Shown: positions 1-7,112 of the stretch, one piece after another
How the letters are laid out: the number at the start of each line of letters is the position of its first letter
How positions within the stretch are numbered: position 1 is the stretch's first letter
Assembly: GCA_910576325.1 (NCBI GenBank)
Contig: CAJTIM010000021.1
Coordinates: 18,431 to 82,430 of the forward strand
Origin: Clostridia bacterium
GTDB lineage: Bacteria > Bacillota > Clostridia > Lachnospirales > Lachnospiraceae
DNA: 64,000 bases
Direction: 5' to 3'
Translations under genes and position numbers: made by a program
Notes under the pieces: model-generated
The model's database searches: none
What the model was told of the DNA's origin: nothing
Seen by the model: only the letters and a program-made list of their open reading frames with translations

Positions 1-47
1 TCAAAAATCAAAATAGGATATTGAACAATCATTAAAATATTTAAGGA

Positions 48-75
48 GTACTTAATTACGATAGTAATTGAGTAC
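48..75. repeat. 12-bp near-perfect palindrome
   Basis: GTACTTAATTAC (48-59) and GTAATTGAGTAC (64-75) pair at 11 of 12 positions across the 4-base loop GATA. It lies in a gene-free AT-rich stretch near the end of the mobile element. No T-run follows on either strand, so it is more likely a protein-binding site than a terminator. Function unknown. Confidence 0.55.
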
Positions 76-120
76 GCATTTATTAATCTTTTATAATAGG
101 ATTCATCATATATAATAACA

Positions 121-200
121 GTATCAAGTTGTACGTTTTCATGTACACTTTTCCCCTTTCCAGTGGAGTAGAATGTACGTCAAACTGTACAATTTGATAC
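121..200. repeat. 14-bp inverted repeat with 52-bp spacer
   Basis: GTATCAAGTTGTAC (121-134) and GTACAATTTGATAC (187-200) are inverted copies with one mismatch. The region between carries further GTAC-containing words. Such iterated motifs occur at transfer origins, replication origins and regulator sites of mobile elements; which applies here cannot be decided from sequence. Confidence 0.5.
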
Positions 201-246
201 CACGGTGAAATTCCACAAATATTTCATGACATTCAGCATATAAAAT

Positions 247-570
247 CTACTCCTGTATCTGTTCATTTTGTTTGTTCTCCAATGCTATCAAATCCAATGT
301 ATTGAAATATCCAGGTGTTCCAGAGAATACCAGAAAGAATCCTCCTGACTTTGGATTTATGCCACAACCAATAGGAAACATCCCCTTCTTAATCAACTGA
401 TTACTCTGTTCAATGTTATAGTTGTAAATTACTTTTTTCTTATTCATAGATAAAGCCTCCTCTAAATAATCATCAAAATAATACTTCTCTCTTTCATTTC
501 TCTTTTTATTGAATGTAACGTACCATTTTGGAACATCATATAATTTACATTTTCCCAATCTGAAAAACAT
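247..570 (-). CDS. hypothetical protein of mobile element
   Basis: A 107-residue protein with no signal peptide or membrane segment. The C-terminal half (LIKKGMFPIGCGINPKSGGF and following) loosely resembles short phage or ICE proteins that pair an IxKG motif with an xNPKSG turn (DUF5659-like), but I cannot confirm this. It is the leftmost gene seen in the AT-rich element and runs the same way as its neighbours. Length and clean frame favour a real gene. Function unknown. Confidence 0.5.
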   Translation of the reverse strand: MFFRLGKCKLYDVPKWYVTFNKKRNEREKYYFDDYLEEALSMNKKKVIYNYNIEQSNQLIKKGMFPIGCGINPKSGGFFLVFSGTPGYFNTLDLIALENKQNEQIQE

Positions 571-888
571 TTTTCTAAGGTATGTTGAACTTCACCATCC
601 CTATAAACTTCTATGAATCAAAAACTTAACAAAAATTCATTATTTGACTTTTGCATCTTGTTACACTCTCTGACCAGAAAAATTTTTGCATTGTAATAAG
701 GACTAAACATTTCATTCAGCCCTTTACATCAGTGGGTCTTAATTCTTTTAAGTCCCTTATTGATCTACTTTTCTATATTCAGTTTTCATCATTTAATGGA
801 ATTATTGTGTAGATACACACAATCGAAACCGTTGATAGTTATTAGAATTTCTTGAATTTCAGAATTGTAATTTGCTTTATTGGATCTA
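571..888. other. non-coding stretch inside mobile element
   Basis: This 318-base AT-rich stretch has no convincing open reading frame on either strand, no clear terminator and no repeat I could recognise. Confidence 0.5.
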
Positions 889-1068
889 TTATTGCCCTCT
901 CAACGGACACCACTCAGGGCTTCTATCCGGCAACTCACCAACGCCCAACTTTCCTATATCATCCCCCCTGTCTTCATTATCACAATAGTAAATCCTATTC
1001 CCATAATCAAACATCTTCTTAAATTCACATTCGCTGCAATTTAGCACTTTTTTATCTTTTATTTGCAT
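889..1068 (-). CDS. small Cys-rich phage-type protein
   Basis: A 59-residue protein. ATG at 1066-1068 follows an AAAGGA ribosome binding site by 8 bases; TTA at 889-891 is the stop. It has an N-terminal CSEC pair, a central YYCDNED segment and a C-terminal SPEWCPLRGQ. This layout of four cysteines ending in PxWCPLR is familiar from small, probably zinc-binding proteins of phages and conjugative elements in Firmicutes. No function is known to me. It lies 15 bases downstream of the next gene's stop in the same direction, so the two are probably cotranscribed. Confidence 0.72.
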   Translation of the reverse strand: MQIKDKKVLNCSECEFKKMFDYGNRIYYCDNEDRGDDIGKLGVGELPDRSPEWCPLRGQ

Positions 1069-1083
1069 ATGTACATTCCTTTC

Positions 1084-1521
1084 TCAAGTCCTTACTGAAA
1101 ATCCTTTACTTTTCAAATATTGAATCGCCATCTTTAAAAGTTCCCCATTATTAACAGTCTCATCCAGAGTATCATCCCACACATGGGGCTTGTGGCTCAC
1201 TTCCATACCGCCATGCCTGCCCTCATTCGCCCACTTTGCCACCTGATATCCGCTAGCATTTACATAACTATTCATAGAATCATAATCAATGTATACGCTT
1301 GCTTTTACACCGCCCTTATATGGATGTGCATCCACTTTCACAGCCGAAAACAGGAAATCTTTTGATCTTTGATAACTCGAAGGTTCATACCCCGAATAAT
1401 AATCCTGTAGAAAATAATTCAAAGTCTCATGTACCCTGTCTGCCATTTTATCTACCATATTTAATAATACTGGCTGGATTGCCTTTGCCAGTTCATCCAT
1501 GTTATTTACGTGTATTGCCAT
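1084..1521 (-). CDS. phage-like structural-type protein
   Basis: The 145-residue form starts at the ATG at 1521, 6-8 bases after an AAGGAAAAGGAA ribosome binding site; an upstream in-frame ATG at 1548 lacks such a site. A helical N-terminus is followed by YQVAKWANEGRHGG, a W-x-NEG-x-HG pattern often seen in HK97-gp10-like or other minor capsid and neck proteins of phages. That link is only suggestive. It overlaps the upstream cold-shock gene by 20 bases, indicating translational coupling. It could instead be a cargo gene of an integrative element. Confidence 0.6.
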   Translation of the reverse strand: MAIHVNNMDELAKAIQPVLLNMVDKMADRVHETLNYFLQDYYSGYEPSSYQRSKDFLFSAVKVDAHPYKGGVKASVYIDYDSMNSYVNASGYQVAKWANEGRHGGMEVSHKPHVWDDTLDETVNNGELLKMAIQYLKSKGFSVRT

Positions 1522-1735
1522 GTTTCCTTTTCCTTTCCCGTGCTTCAATCACTATAATATTTTTTGCATTGTAATCACTTCTATCATTCTGGAATGGCTT
1601 AAAAGAGACATAAAATCCTTTTTCAATATACTCTCCATTCAGCTTAGAACAATGAATGAAATATGTATTGCCATCTTCCCCATGAATAAAGCCATATCCT
1701 TTGTCCCGAAAATATCTTGTCACTTTGCCGTACAA
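1502..1735 (-). CDS. cold-shock-domain protein
   Basis: A 77-residue protein starting at TTG (1735), 6 bases after a strong GGGGAGGAA site. The fold is recognisable from an RNP1-like KGYGFI at residues 12-17 and an RNP2-like TYFIHCS around 24-30, within an OB-fold of usual CspA length (about 65) plus a basic tail (RERKRKHGNTRK). Cold-shock domains bind single-stranded nucleic acid. It is shorter in the loops and more divergent than chromosomal Csp proteins, as expected of a mobile-element homologue. It sits 3 bases after an HU-like gene. Confidence 0.75.
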   Translation of the reverse strand: MYGKVTRYFRDKGYGFIHGEDGNTYFIHCSKLNGEYIEKGFYVSFKPFQNDRSDYNAKNIIVIEARERKRKHGNTRK

Positions 1736-1738
1736 TAA

Positions 1739-2170
1739 TTATTCCTCCCCACATTCTTTCTGTTCTGCATCATACGAAATAGAATCTAGAGCAGAATCAC
1801 CACACTTCTTCTCAGATAATCTCCTGCAAGCTTCTTTCAGACGTTCCCCCATGATAAATTTCATCTTATATCGTGCTGGTACAATATTCTCTCTTATCCC
1901 ATTAAAGCTCTTTGCAGTCAATTTGATTGACTTAAAGTACTTAGGTTCTATCCTGATATAGTTATACAGCTTAATAGAATCGCCATCCTCTATAACGTCA
2001 GCTATTACGTCCCAGAAAGCATCCAATACGTTTGCAATAATCTTCTGTGTATATTTCAGATGATACTTCCTTTTATAAAAACTCTTATTACCGCCTATGA
2101 TTATTTTTTCATCAATTAACTTCTCTGATATTTTGTTGACTACATCCATTTTATGTAATACGTTATTCAT
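1739..2170 (-). CDS. HU/IHF-like DNA-binding protein
   Basis: A 143-residue protein with the HU-type pattern: two helices containing VLDAFWDVIADVIEDGDSIKLYNYIRIEPKYF (read as separate helix and strand), then a basic arm region (KLTAKSFNGIRENIVPARYKMKFIMG) and a C-terminal helix. The DGDSIKL-Y-Y element corresponds to the conserved GxxVxLxGFGxF of HU. It is longer than HU (about 90) because of N- and C-terminal additions. HU proteins bend DNA and assist recombination and packaging. Its start overlaps the stop of the upstream paralogue by 8 bases. Confidence 0.7.
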   Translation of the reverse strand: MNNVLHKMDVVNKISEKLIDEKIIIGGNKSFYKRKYHLKYTQKIIANVLDAFWDVIADVIEDGDSIKLYNYIRIEPKYFKSIKLTAKSFNGIRENIVPARYKMKFIMGERLKEACRRLSEKKCGDSALDSISYDAEQKECGEE

Positions 2171-2504
2171 TTTTCGCTTGTCCTCCTAATTCTTTTGCTG
2201 TAAAATCTTTTGCTGCTTGATTCAGCTTTGAACCTGGCTTGAAATGCACCCTGTAATGTTCCGGCAGAATCATAGTCCGATTTTCAACCACATTCCTTGA
2301 TTTACGTTCAGCCATATATTTTGTGCCTATCGTGGCATAACCGTTGAGCTTTACGGAATCACCATTTGAAACAGCATCAATAACGACATCCCAAAATGCA
2401 GACAGAATCGTTTCAACATCTTCCTGCGTATAATTCTTATCTTTGTATCTTAGTGAATCAGCAATCCGCTTCACTACTCCTGGCTTAATAATCTTCTCAT
2501 TCAT
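2163..2504 (-). CDS. HU/IHF-like DNA-binding protein
   Basis: A 113-residue protein starting at ATG 2504, 10 bases after GGAGG; the ATG at 2522 overlaps that site and is unlikely. The core VETILSAFWDVVIDAVSNGDSVKLNGYATIG matches the HU helix-turn and NGDxVxLxGxxxIG strand, followed by a basic arm (KYMAERKSRNVV) and HFKPGSKL, equivalent to the HU FKPSKxLK end. It is a tandem divergent paralogue of the next gene, and together they could form a heterodimer. First gene of the run leading away from the attachment site. Confidence 0.75.
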   Translation of the reverse strand: MNEKIIKPGVVKRIADSLRYKDKNYTQEDVETILSAFWDVVIDAVSNGDSVKLNGYATIGTKYMAERKSRNVVENRTMILPEHYRVHFKPGSKLNQAAKDFTAKELGGQAKNE

Positions 2505-2644
2505 TTTTGTTTTTACCTCCATATTTTGTCATGTAGTAATTAATTCTTTTTCTTTTAAATTTGAATTAGCTAATGTTATTCATCCTCCTTTCCGGCAATG
2601 AAACGACGCTTTTAAGTTACTGTGGATATTGTGGTTACAAAATG

Positions 2645-2677
2645 CCCCTGTAAGGCTCTGTACGGCTCATACAGGGG
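2645..2677. repeat. stem-loop (8-bp arms)
   Basis: CCCCTGTA (2645-2652) pairs with TACAGGGG (2670-2677) over a 17-base loop. It lies between the HU-like gene and the attachment site, a stretch with no gene. No T-run follows. It may be a recombinase or regulator site. Confidence 0.4.
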
Positions 2678-2726
2678 GGATAAAGCTGGGTAATATACTT
2701 CTCTCTTATTCAACATATTCAGGCAC

Positions 2727-2775
2727 TAAAATAAGCCCACTATCGGTCATATTGCTATAACTGATAATGGACTTA
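2727..2775 (-). terminator. long hairpin with U-rich tail
   Basis: Read on the minus strand, TAAGTCCATTATCAGT pairs with ACCGATAGTGGGCTTA as a 16-bp stem using three G-U pairs, followed by TTTTAG. The G-U pairs form only in the minus-strand RNA, which points to a leftward terminator. It may insulate the element from transcription entering from htrA. Confidence 0.5.
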
Positions 2776-2793
2776 TTCAGATGTCCAAACGCA

Positions 2794-2817
2794 GTGATTA
2801 CACTTGTGATTACACTT
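2794..2817. repeat. two tandem 12-bp direct repeats
   Basis: GTGATTACACTT occurs twice with no gap (2794-2805 and 2806-2817), about 50 bases from the tRNA fragment. Short direct repeats beside a tRNA-borne junction resemble arm-type binding sites of tyrosine recombinases. That role is inferred from position only. Confidence 0.45.
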
Positions 2818-2863
2818 TTTGATGATGTGCTCAAACCTCCTTGATTTTACGGCATTTTTCAGC

Positions 2864-2894
2864 TTGGTCACGGGTCCGATTCCCGTCAGCAGCT
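2864..2894 (+). other. tRNA 3'-end fragment, probable attachment site
   Basis: ACGGG-TCCGATT-CCCGT (2870-2886) is a complete T-arm, followed by CAGCAGC (acceptor 3' strand) and T as discriminator base. The preceding sequence does not form the rest of a tRNA, so this is a 3' fragment. U73 and the sequence would suit a clostridial tRNA-Thr, but identity is not certain. Integrases often target tRNA 3' ends and leave such a duplicate at the distal junction. A terminator in tRNA orientation follows directly. Confidence 0.65.
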
Positions 2895-2906
2895 TGATAA
2901 AAAGTA

Positions 2907-2941
2907 ACGGAAACCTTGAATTTACAGGGTTTCCGTTTTTT
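2907..2941 (+). terminator. terminator of the original tRNA gene
   Basis: CGGAAACC (2908-2915) pairs with GGTTTCCG (2928-2935) and is followed by six T. It is oriented like the tRNA fragment just upstream and therefore marks the chromosomal side of the junction. It also faces the end of htrA. Confidence 0.75.
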
Positions 2942-2988
2942 GTGCCTGAAATATCGTCAGGCAATTGAAGACAGTTTGTCATTATCCT

Positions 2989-4182
2989 CTATTTCCCGTT
3001 ATACTCCCCAAGCGTTACGGTTATATCCCGCTCCCGGTATTCGCCATCCACAGTCTGACTTACGGTAAGCTTCACCTGCTCGCCTGCCCGATAATAGGAC
3101 AGCTGCTCCTTAAGCTCCTCCTGGCTGCCCACGCTGCTGCCGTCAAATCTGGTGATAATATCACCCTTTTTCAGACCTGCCCGCTCCGCCCCGGATCCTT
3201 CCGTCACGGATGTAATGTAGACCCCCTTCGGCATATCGTAAGCAGATGCCACATCCGAGGTTACGGCCTGAACGGTAATTCCGAGAAAACCCTGTTCCTC
3301 TTCCGGTGCTTTTTCCTCCCGGATGGTGCGGTTCATAAGGCCCTCAATGATATCCACCACATCATCCACCGGAATTGCATAGCCCATCCCCTCCACATTC
3401 GTATCGGAGTATTTGGCGGAATTGATTCCCACTAGCTGCCCTTTCCCGTTCAGAAGAGCTCCGCCGCTGTTGCCGGGATTAATGGCCGCATCTGTCTGAA
3501 TCAGCGTATTGGTGTTATCCTCAATCGTAACCTCTCGGTTCAGGGCGCTCACAATTCCCGTAGTTACGGACTGCCCATAGCCCAGTGCATTGCCAATGGC
3601 AACCACCTGCTCTCCTACCAGAAGCTCCGAAGATTTACCCAGCTCAATCACGCGGATCTGCTCTTGGGTCTTTTCCGAAATCTCCTCCGTCGGAATGGAA
3701 AGTACTGCAAGATCACGGCCGCTGTCCGTGCCCTTCACCTTTGCAGGAGCCATTTCCCCGTCCACAAATCCAACTGTGATTTCCTTTGCTCCGTTGATTA
3801 CATGATTATTTGTCACAAGCAGCAGCTCTTCATCGGTCTGTCCGATGATAATTCCCGTTCCCCTGCTTTCATTTTCATAGGCCTGGGATTGTCCAAAAAG
3901 GCGGATTTCCTGCACGGTCTTATTTGTAATGGACACCACCGATGGCATGGCCTGCTCGGCGATAGACGATATATCAAGGAAACCGCCGCCCGTATTTGCT
4001 GTTTTTACTTCTCCGTCCGTGAGACCCGACATCTGACTCAGGCGAACACCTCCCGTAACCTCTGTCTGCTGTTCCTCACCCATCCACTGATTTATCACAT
4101 AATTGCTTCCCTGAAACGACACGCTGGCCGCCACGCCGAATGACAAAGCCAGAGCAACTGTTTTAACTCCTTTTTTCAACAT
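2989..4182 (-). CDS. HtrA/DegP-family serine protease with PDZ domain
   Basis: A membrane-anchored trypsin-like protease for extracytoplasmic quality control. From ATG 4182 (AGGAGG 8 bases upstream) it is 397 residues; an in-frame ATG at 4236 has a weaker site. One N-terminal membrane segment (about residues 4-22) is followed by the protease domain with the catalytic triad visible as NNHVING (His127), GRDLAVL (Asp157) and NPGNSGGALL (Ser239). A single PDZ domain occupies about 295-390 (GFLGITVQ, GSGAERAGLKKGDIITRFDG). This architecture is that of Firmicutes HtrA, not two-PDZ DegP. Monocistronic by spacing. Confidence 0.93.
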   Translation of the reverse strand: MLKKGVKTVALALSFGVAASVSFQGSNYVINQWMGEEQQTEVTGGVRLSQMSGLTDGEVKTANTGGGFLDISSIAEQAMPSVVSITNKTVQEIRLFGQSQAYENESRGTGIIIGQTDEELLLVTNNHVINGAKEITVGFVDGEMAPAKVKGTDSGRDLAVLSIPTEEISEKTQEQIRVIELGKSSELLVGEQVVAIGNALGYGQSVTTGIVSALNREVTIEDNTNTLIQTDAAINPGNSGGALLNGKGQLVGINSAKYSDTNVEGMGYAIPVDDVVDIIEGLMNRTIREEKAPEEEQGFLGITVQAVTSDVASAYDMPKGVYITSVTEGSGAERAGLKKGDIITRFDGSSVGSQEELKEQLSYYRAGEQVKLTVSQTVDGEYRERDITVTLGEYNGK

Positions 4183-4528
4183 ATCCGCAACCTCCTGTTT
4201 TTGTTCCGCAATCCTTATACCATACATCTTTTTCAAAAGGATTTCCGGCCTCTGAGAGATATGTTCTTAAATCCTTCCATACATTGTACAACGATTGCTG
4301 TTTTTCACTCCGCAATATTTTTTGCTTTACAATGATTATCTTAAAAAAAATTTATGGCAGAGCTGTGATGTTTCCGTGGAAAATCTGTGATATCCCTGTG
4401 TTTTTTCTGTGTCCTGCCGTATGTTTCCGGATATCCGGCGCACACTAAGAATAAATGTCAGGTCAAAAAGCTTTCCGCACCCGGCACAGGGAATTACTTG
4501 AACAAAATTGAAAAAGGAGAATTGCTTT

Positions 4529-4708
4529 ATGAAAGAAAAAAATAAAAAAACAAACAGGGAAATCATCGAAGGCTACGACTATCTGGGCAATTCCTGCTCC
4601 GCCATGGACTGCACGGGCCTGATCCCCAGCCCTCCCGCATCGGAGGCGGAGCGCGAATCCTATGAGGAGGTCTATCACTATCAGCCCAAGGCTACTCCAA
4701 AGCAATAA
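4529..4708 (+). CDS. small hypothetical protein
   Basis: A 59-residue protein. ATG 4529 lies 9 bases after AAAAAGGAG, and a strong terminator begins directly after the stop, so a real gene is likely despite its size. It is very hydrophilic: a lysine-rich start, then EIIEGYDYLGNSCSAMDCTG with two cysteines and an acidic, proline-containing tail. I do not recognise a family. It is one of few rightward genes and is convergent with the carboxypeptidase gene. Confidence 0.65.
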   Translation: MKEKNKKTNREIIEGYDYLGNSCSAMDCTGLIPSPPASEAERESYEEVYHYQPKATPKQ

Positions 4709-4711
4709 AAA

Positions 4712-4757
4712 GAAGGGCGCCGGATAGTCTGAAGACTTATCTTCGGCGCCCTTTAAA
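4712..4757 (+). terminator. strong intrinsic terminator
   Basis: AAGGGCGCCG (4713-4722) pairs perfectly with CGGCGCCCTT (4744-4753), with T-runs on both sides. It lies between convergent genes and probably serves both. Confidence 0.85.
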
Positions 4758-4796
4758 CTTTATCTGTGCTGTGTTCCTTTTATTATTGCTTCCGGC

Positions 4797-6401
4797 TTAC
4801 TCTTCCTCGCCCGGTTCATTTTCCGGCTCTCCTCCTCTGCCGGTCACTTCATCGAATAAAAGCTTTGTATCCTTATACCGTCCCTCCGCCGTATCCTGCA
4901 TCACGGCCGTCACATAACGGCGTCCGTCCGCCTCCAGAGCTCCTATCAGACACTTTACATCACCAAGGCTTCCTGTTTTCAGGCCGATGGCGCCCTCATA
5001 ATAATAATCGCTTCCGGGCTTCACCATCTCATTGCTGTTCTTGTAGGTAACGTCCGCATTTTCAAAAAGCGCGCGGAAAGAATTGGCCTTTACAATCTCC
5101 ATAATCGTTTCATTTTCCAGACAGGCTTTCGCAATCCGCACCATATCCCGGGCTGTGGTGTATTGATTCTCCGACTGATCCCCGTCAGGATTCTCAAAAT
5201 TGGAGTCCTCCAGCTCAAGCTCCGCAGCATAAGCATTCATGGCCTCCACAAACGCTCCGACAGCCTCCGCAACAGACACATTCTCATCACCCAGAATCTT
5301 ATGCCCCGCAAAGTTTGCCAGCGAATAAGCGGCATCATTACCCGAAGGGATGAGCATGGCCCCTAAGAAGACCTTCACACTTCCCCTGGTTCCAAGCTTC
5401 AGACTGGCAGTGGAAGCGCCCTCGCTGATCAGGCTGATCTCCTCGCCTGCCGTCAGAATTTCATCCACGCCGCAGTACTTCAGCACGGTCAGGGCCGTCA
5501 GAAGCTTTGCGGTGCTGGCCGGCGCCACACGGTCCGTCCCGTTTTTCTCATAGAGAATCATATCATCCTCCAGCGAAAAGAGGCATGCTGCTCCTGCCTC
5601 CAGCGTGAGATCCGGCATCTGATCCGCAACCTTTAATTTCTTCGCCTCTTCCTCCGCAATCCGGGCGGCTTCCGCTTCCTCCGCGGCTTTCCGCTCCTCC
5701 TCCTGCTTTTTTATCAGCTCCTCCTGGGCTGCCTTCTCTTCCTTGATACGGGCGGCCTCCAGCTGTGTTCCCCTGCCGATAACCGCTGCCAGCAGGATTA
5801 CAACGAGGAATTCCAGCTCCTTTTTTACCGGAAAGGGGACTTCTCTGTGGCGGGAGCGTTTCACCGTTCCCATGCGCTCAATCTCCCGAAAAGACAGCCG
5901 TCCCAGGCCAAATAGAAAATAGCCTGTAAAAATCCCCAGAAGACTAAGCAGAAATTCGTCCAGACTGGCCGTTGCTTCCCCGAGAAAAATCTGGATCAGC
6001 TCAATCAAAAGGGAAATTCCCCCGCACAGAAACAGCACCTTGAAAAAGTTCTGATAGCGGCGGAACAGGAAAGGAATCAGCAGTCCCAATGGTACAAATT
6101 TTAAGACAACACCAAGAAGAGCGCCAAAACCGTGCTCCTTCACCATATCGATACTCCCTTTTACGGGAATCCATGCAATGCTCTTCCAGTCCGGCTTCAG
6201 GGAAAAACCAAGCGCCGGCGTCACCGAAGAAGTAAATAACAGAAAGAGAAGAATTGCCAGCAGGGCAAAGCCCGCCTCATGCCAGATCGGCACCCGCATC
6301 TCACCTTTATAATATAAAAGCCAGATTAATGCCCGAAAGATTAAGTACGCTACCAGACCGACCAGCAGATAAGGCCCGGCGCTCATTACATAATTCGACA
6401 A
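4797..6401 (-). CDS. VanZ-like / D-Ala-D-Ala carboxypeptidase fusion
   Basis: A 534-residue fusion starting at TTG 6401, 7 bases after GGAAGGAGG. Residues 10-165 are a VanZ-like membrane domain with several helices (KFVPLGLLIP, LLIELIQIF, SLDEFLLSLLGIFTGY). A further membrane segment (about 198-209) and a charged coiled-coil (about 217-257) lead to an extracellular S11-type DD-carboxypeptidase with STAK (296-299), SGN (353-355) and KTG (475-477). The enzyme part should trim the terminal D-Ala of peptidoglycan; VanZ relatives are linked to teicoplanin or lipoglycopeptide resistance. The joining of both in one chain is unusual. There is no cleavable signal peptide, so VanZ provides the anchor. 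Confidence 0.85.
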   Translation of the reverse strand: MSNYVMSAGPYLLVGLVAYLIFRALIWLLYYKGEMRVPIWHEAGFALLAILLFLLFTSSVTPALGFSLKPDWKSIAWIPVKGSIDMVKEHGFGALLGVVLKFVPLGLLIPFLFRRYQNFFKVLFLCGGISLLIELIQIFLGEATASLDEFLLSLLGIFTGYFLFGLGRLSFREIERMGTVKRSRHREVPFPVKKELEFLVVILLAAVIGRGTQLEAARIKEEKAAQEELIKKQEEERKAAEEAEAARIAEEEAKKLKVADQMPDLTLEAGAACLFSLEDDMILYEKNGTDRVAPASTAKLLTALTVLKYCGVDEILTAGEEISLISEGASTASLKLGTRGSVKVFLGAMLIPSGNDAAYSLANFAGHKILGDENVSVAEAVGAFVEAMNAYAAELELEDSNFENPDGDQSENQYTTARDMVRIAKACLENETIMEIVKANSFRALFENADVTYKNSNEMVKPGSDYYYEGAIGLKTGSLGDVKCLIGALEADGRRYVTAVMQDTAEGRYKDTKLLFDEVTGRGGEPENEPGEEE

Positions 6402-6480
6402 AAAATCCCCTCCTTCCCATTTGAATTATAACATGGATTGAAGGAAAAGGGGATTTTAATTCATTAAAATTTTATTATTT

Positions 6481-7059
6481 TTATCCGTTTGTCTTCTTAA
6501 GCTTCCTGCGAATCCGCTGCAGAGCATTGTCAATGGATTTCGGATCCTTATTCAGATGCCGGGCAATCTCCGTGTAGCTCTGGCCATTCAGATACGCATT
6601 CAGAATCTCCTGCTCCAGAGGAGTCGCTATCTTCAGAATCTCTCTGCGGAGACTTTCGATGTTCTCCTGATCAATCAGAAGATCTTCCGGGCTCTTTTCC
6701 TTCAGCTGGCTTATCCCCTCTCCCAGTTCCGGTGAAAGCTCCACATAGGAGTTCAAGGGGGCGTGCTTTAAACGTCCGGCCGCCTGAATGGCACTGTAAA
6801 GCTGCCTGGATATGCAGAGAGCCGCAAAATCTTTAAAGGAATCGGATTTCTCAGGACGGTAATCACGGATTGCTTTAAACAATCCCAGCATCCCCTCCTG
6901 AATCAGATCATCGCTGTCTCCTCCTATGAGGTACAGAGGACGGGCCTGATTGCGTACCTGACGCTTGTAACGCTCTATCAGGACATCCATGCATCCCTTC
7001 TCTCCGGCATTGATATGCTCTATGAGCTGCTCATCGGTCAGCTGCTCCCATTTTTCCAT
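6481..7059 (-). CDS. sigH: RNA polymerase sigma factor, sigma-H type
   Basis: A 192-residue sigma-70-family factor. The ATG at 7059 sits 7 bases after GGAG, better placed than ATG 7065 or 7107. Region 2 shows DDLIQEGMLGLFKAIRDYRP and FAALCISRQLYSAIQAAGRLKH; region 4 shows LNGQSYTEIARHLNKDPKSIDNALQRIRRKLKK, close to the SigH pattern of Bacilli and Clostridia. SigH directs early sporulation and stationary-phase genes. The order cysE-cysS-mrnC-rlmB-sigH is the usual clostridial arrangement and supports the call. Confidence 0.92.
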   Translation of the reverse strand: MEKWEQLTDEQLIEHINAGEKGCMDVLIERYKRQVRNQARPLYLIGGDSDDLIQEGMLGLFKAIRDYRPEKSDSFKDFAALCISRQLYSAIQAAGRLKHAPLNSYVELSPELGEGISQLKEKSPEDLLIDQENIESLRREILKIATPLEQEILNAYLNGQSYTEIARHLNKDPKSIDNALQRIRRKLKKTNG

Positions 7060-7112
7060 TCTCATTCTCCATATTGCCGATTCATTCCATAAGCGCCACA
7101 GGCTCACAGGCT

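Noticed and set aside
2773..2982. A 69-codon leftward frame across the tRNA fragment
   Set aside because: It spans the attachment site, the direct repeats and the terminator hairpin, which fully explain the sequence.
4336..4566. Leftward frames opposite the 59-residue gene
   Set aside because: No ribosome binding site; the rightward gene has a site and terminator and is the better explanation.
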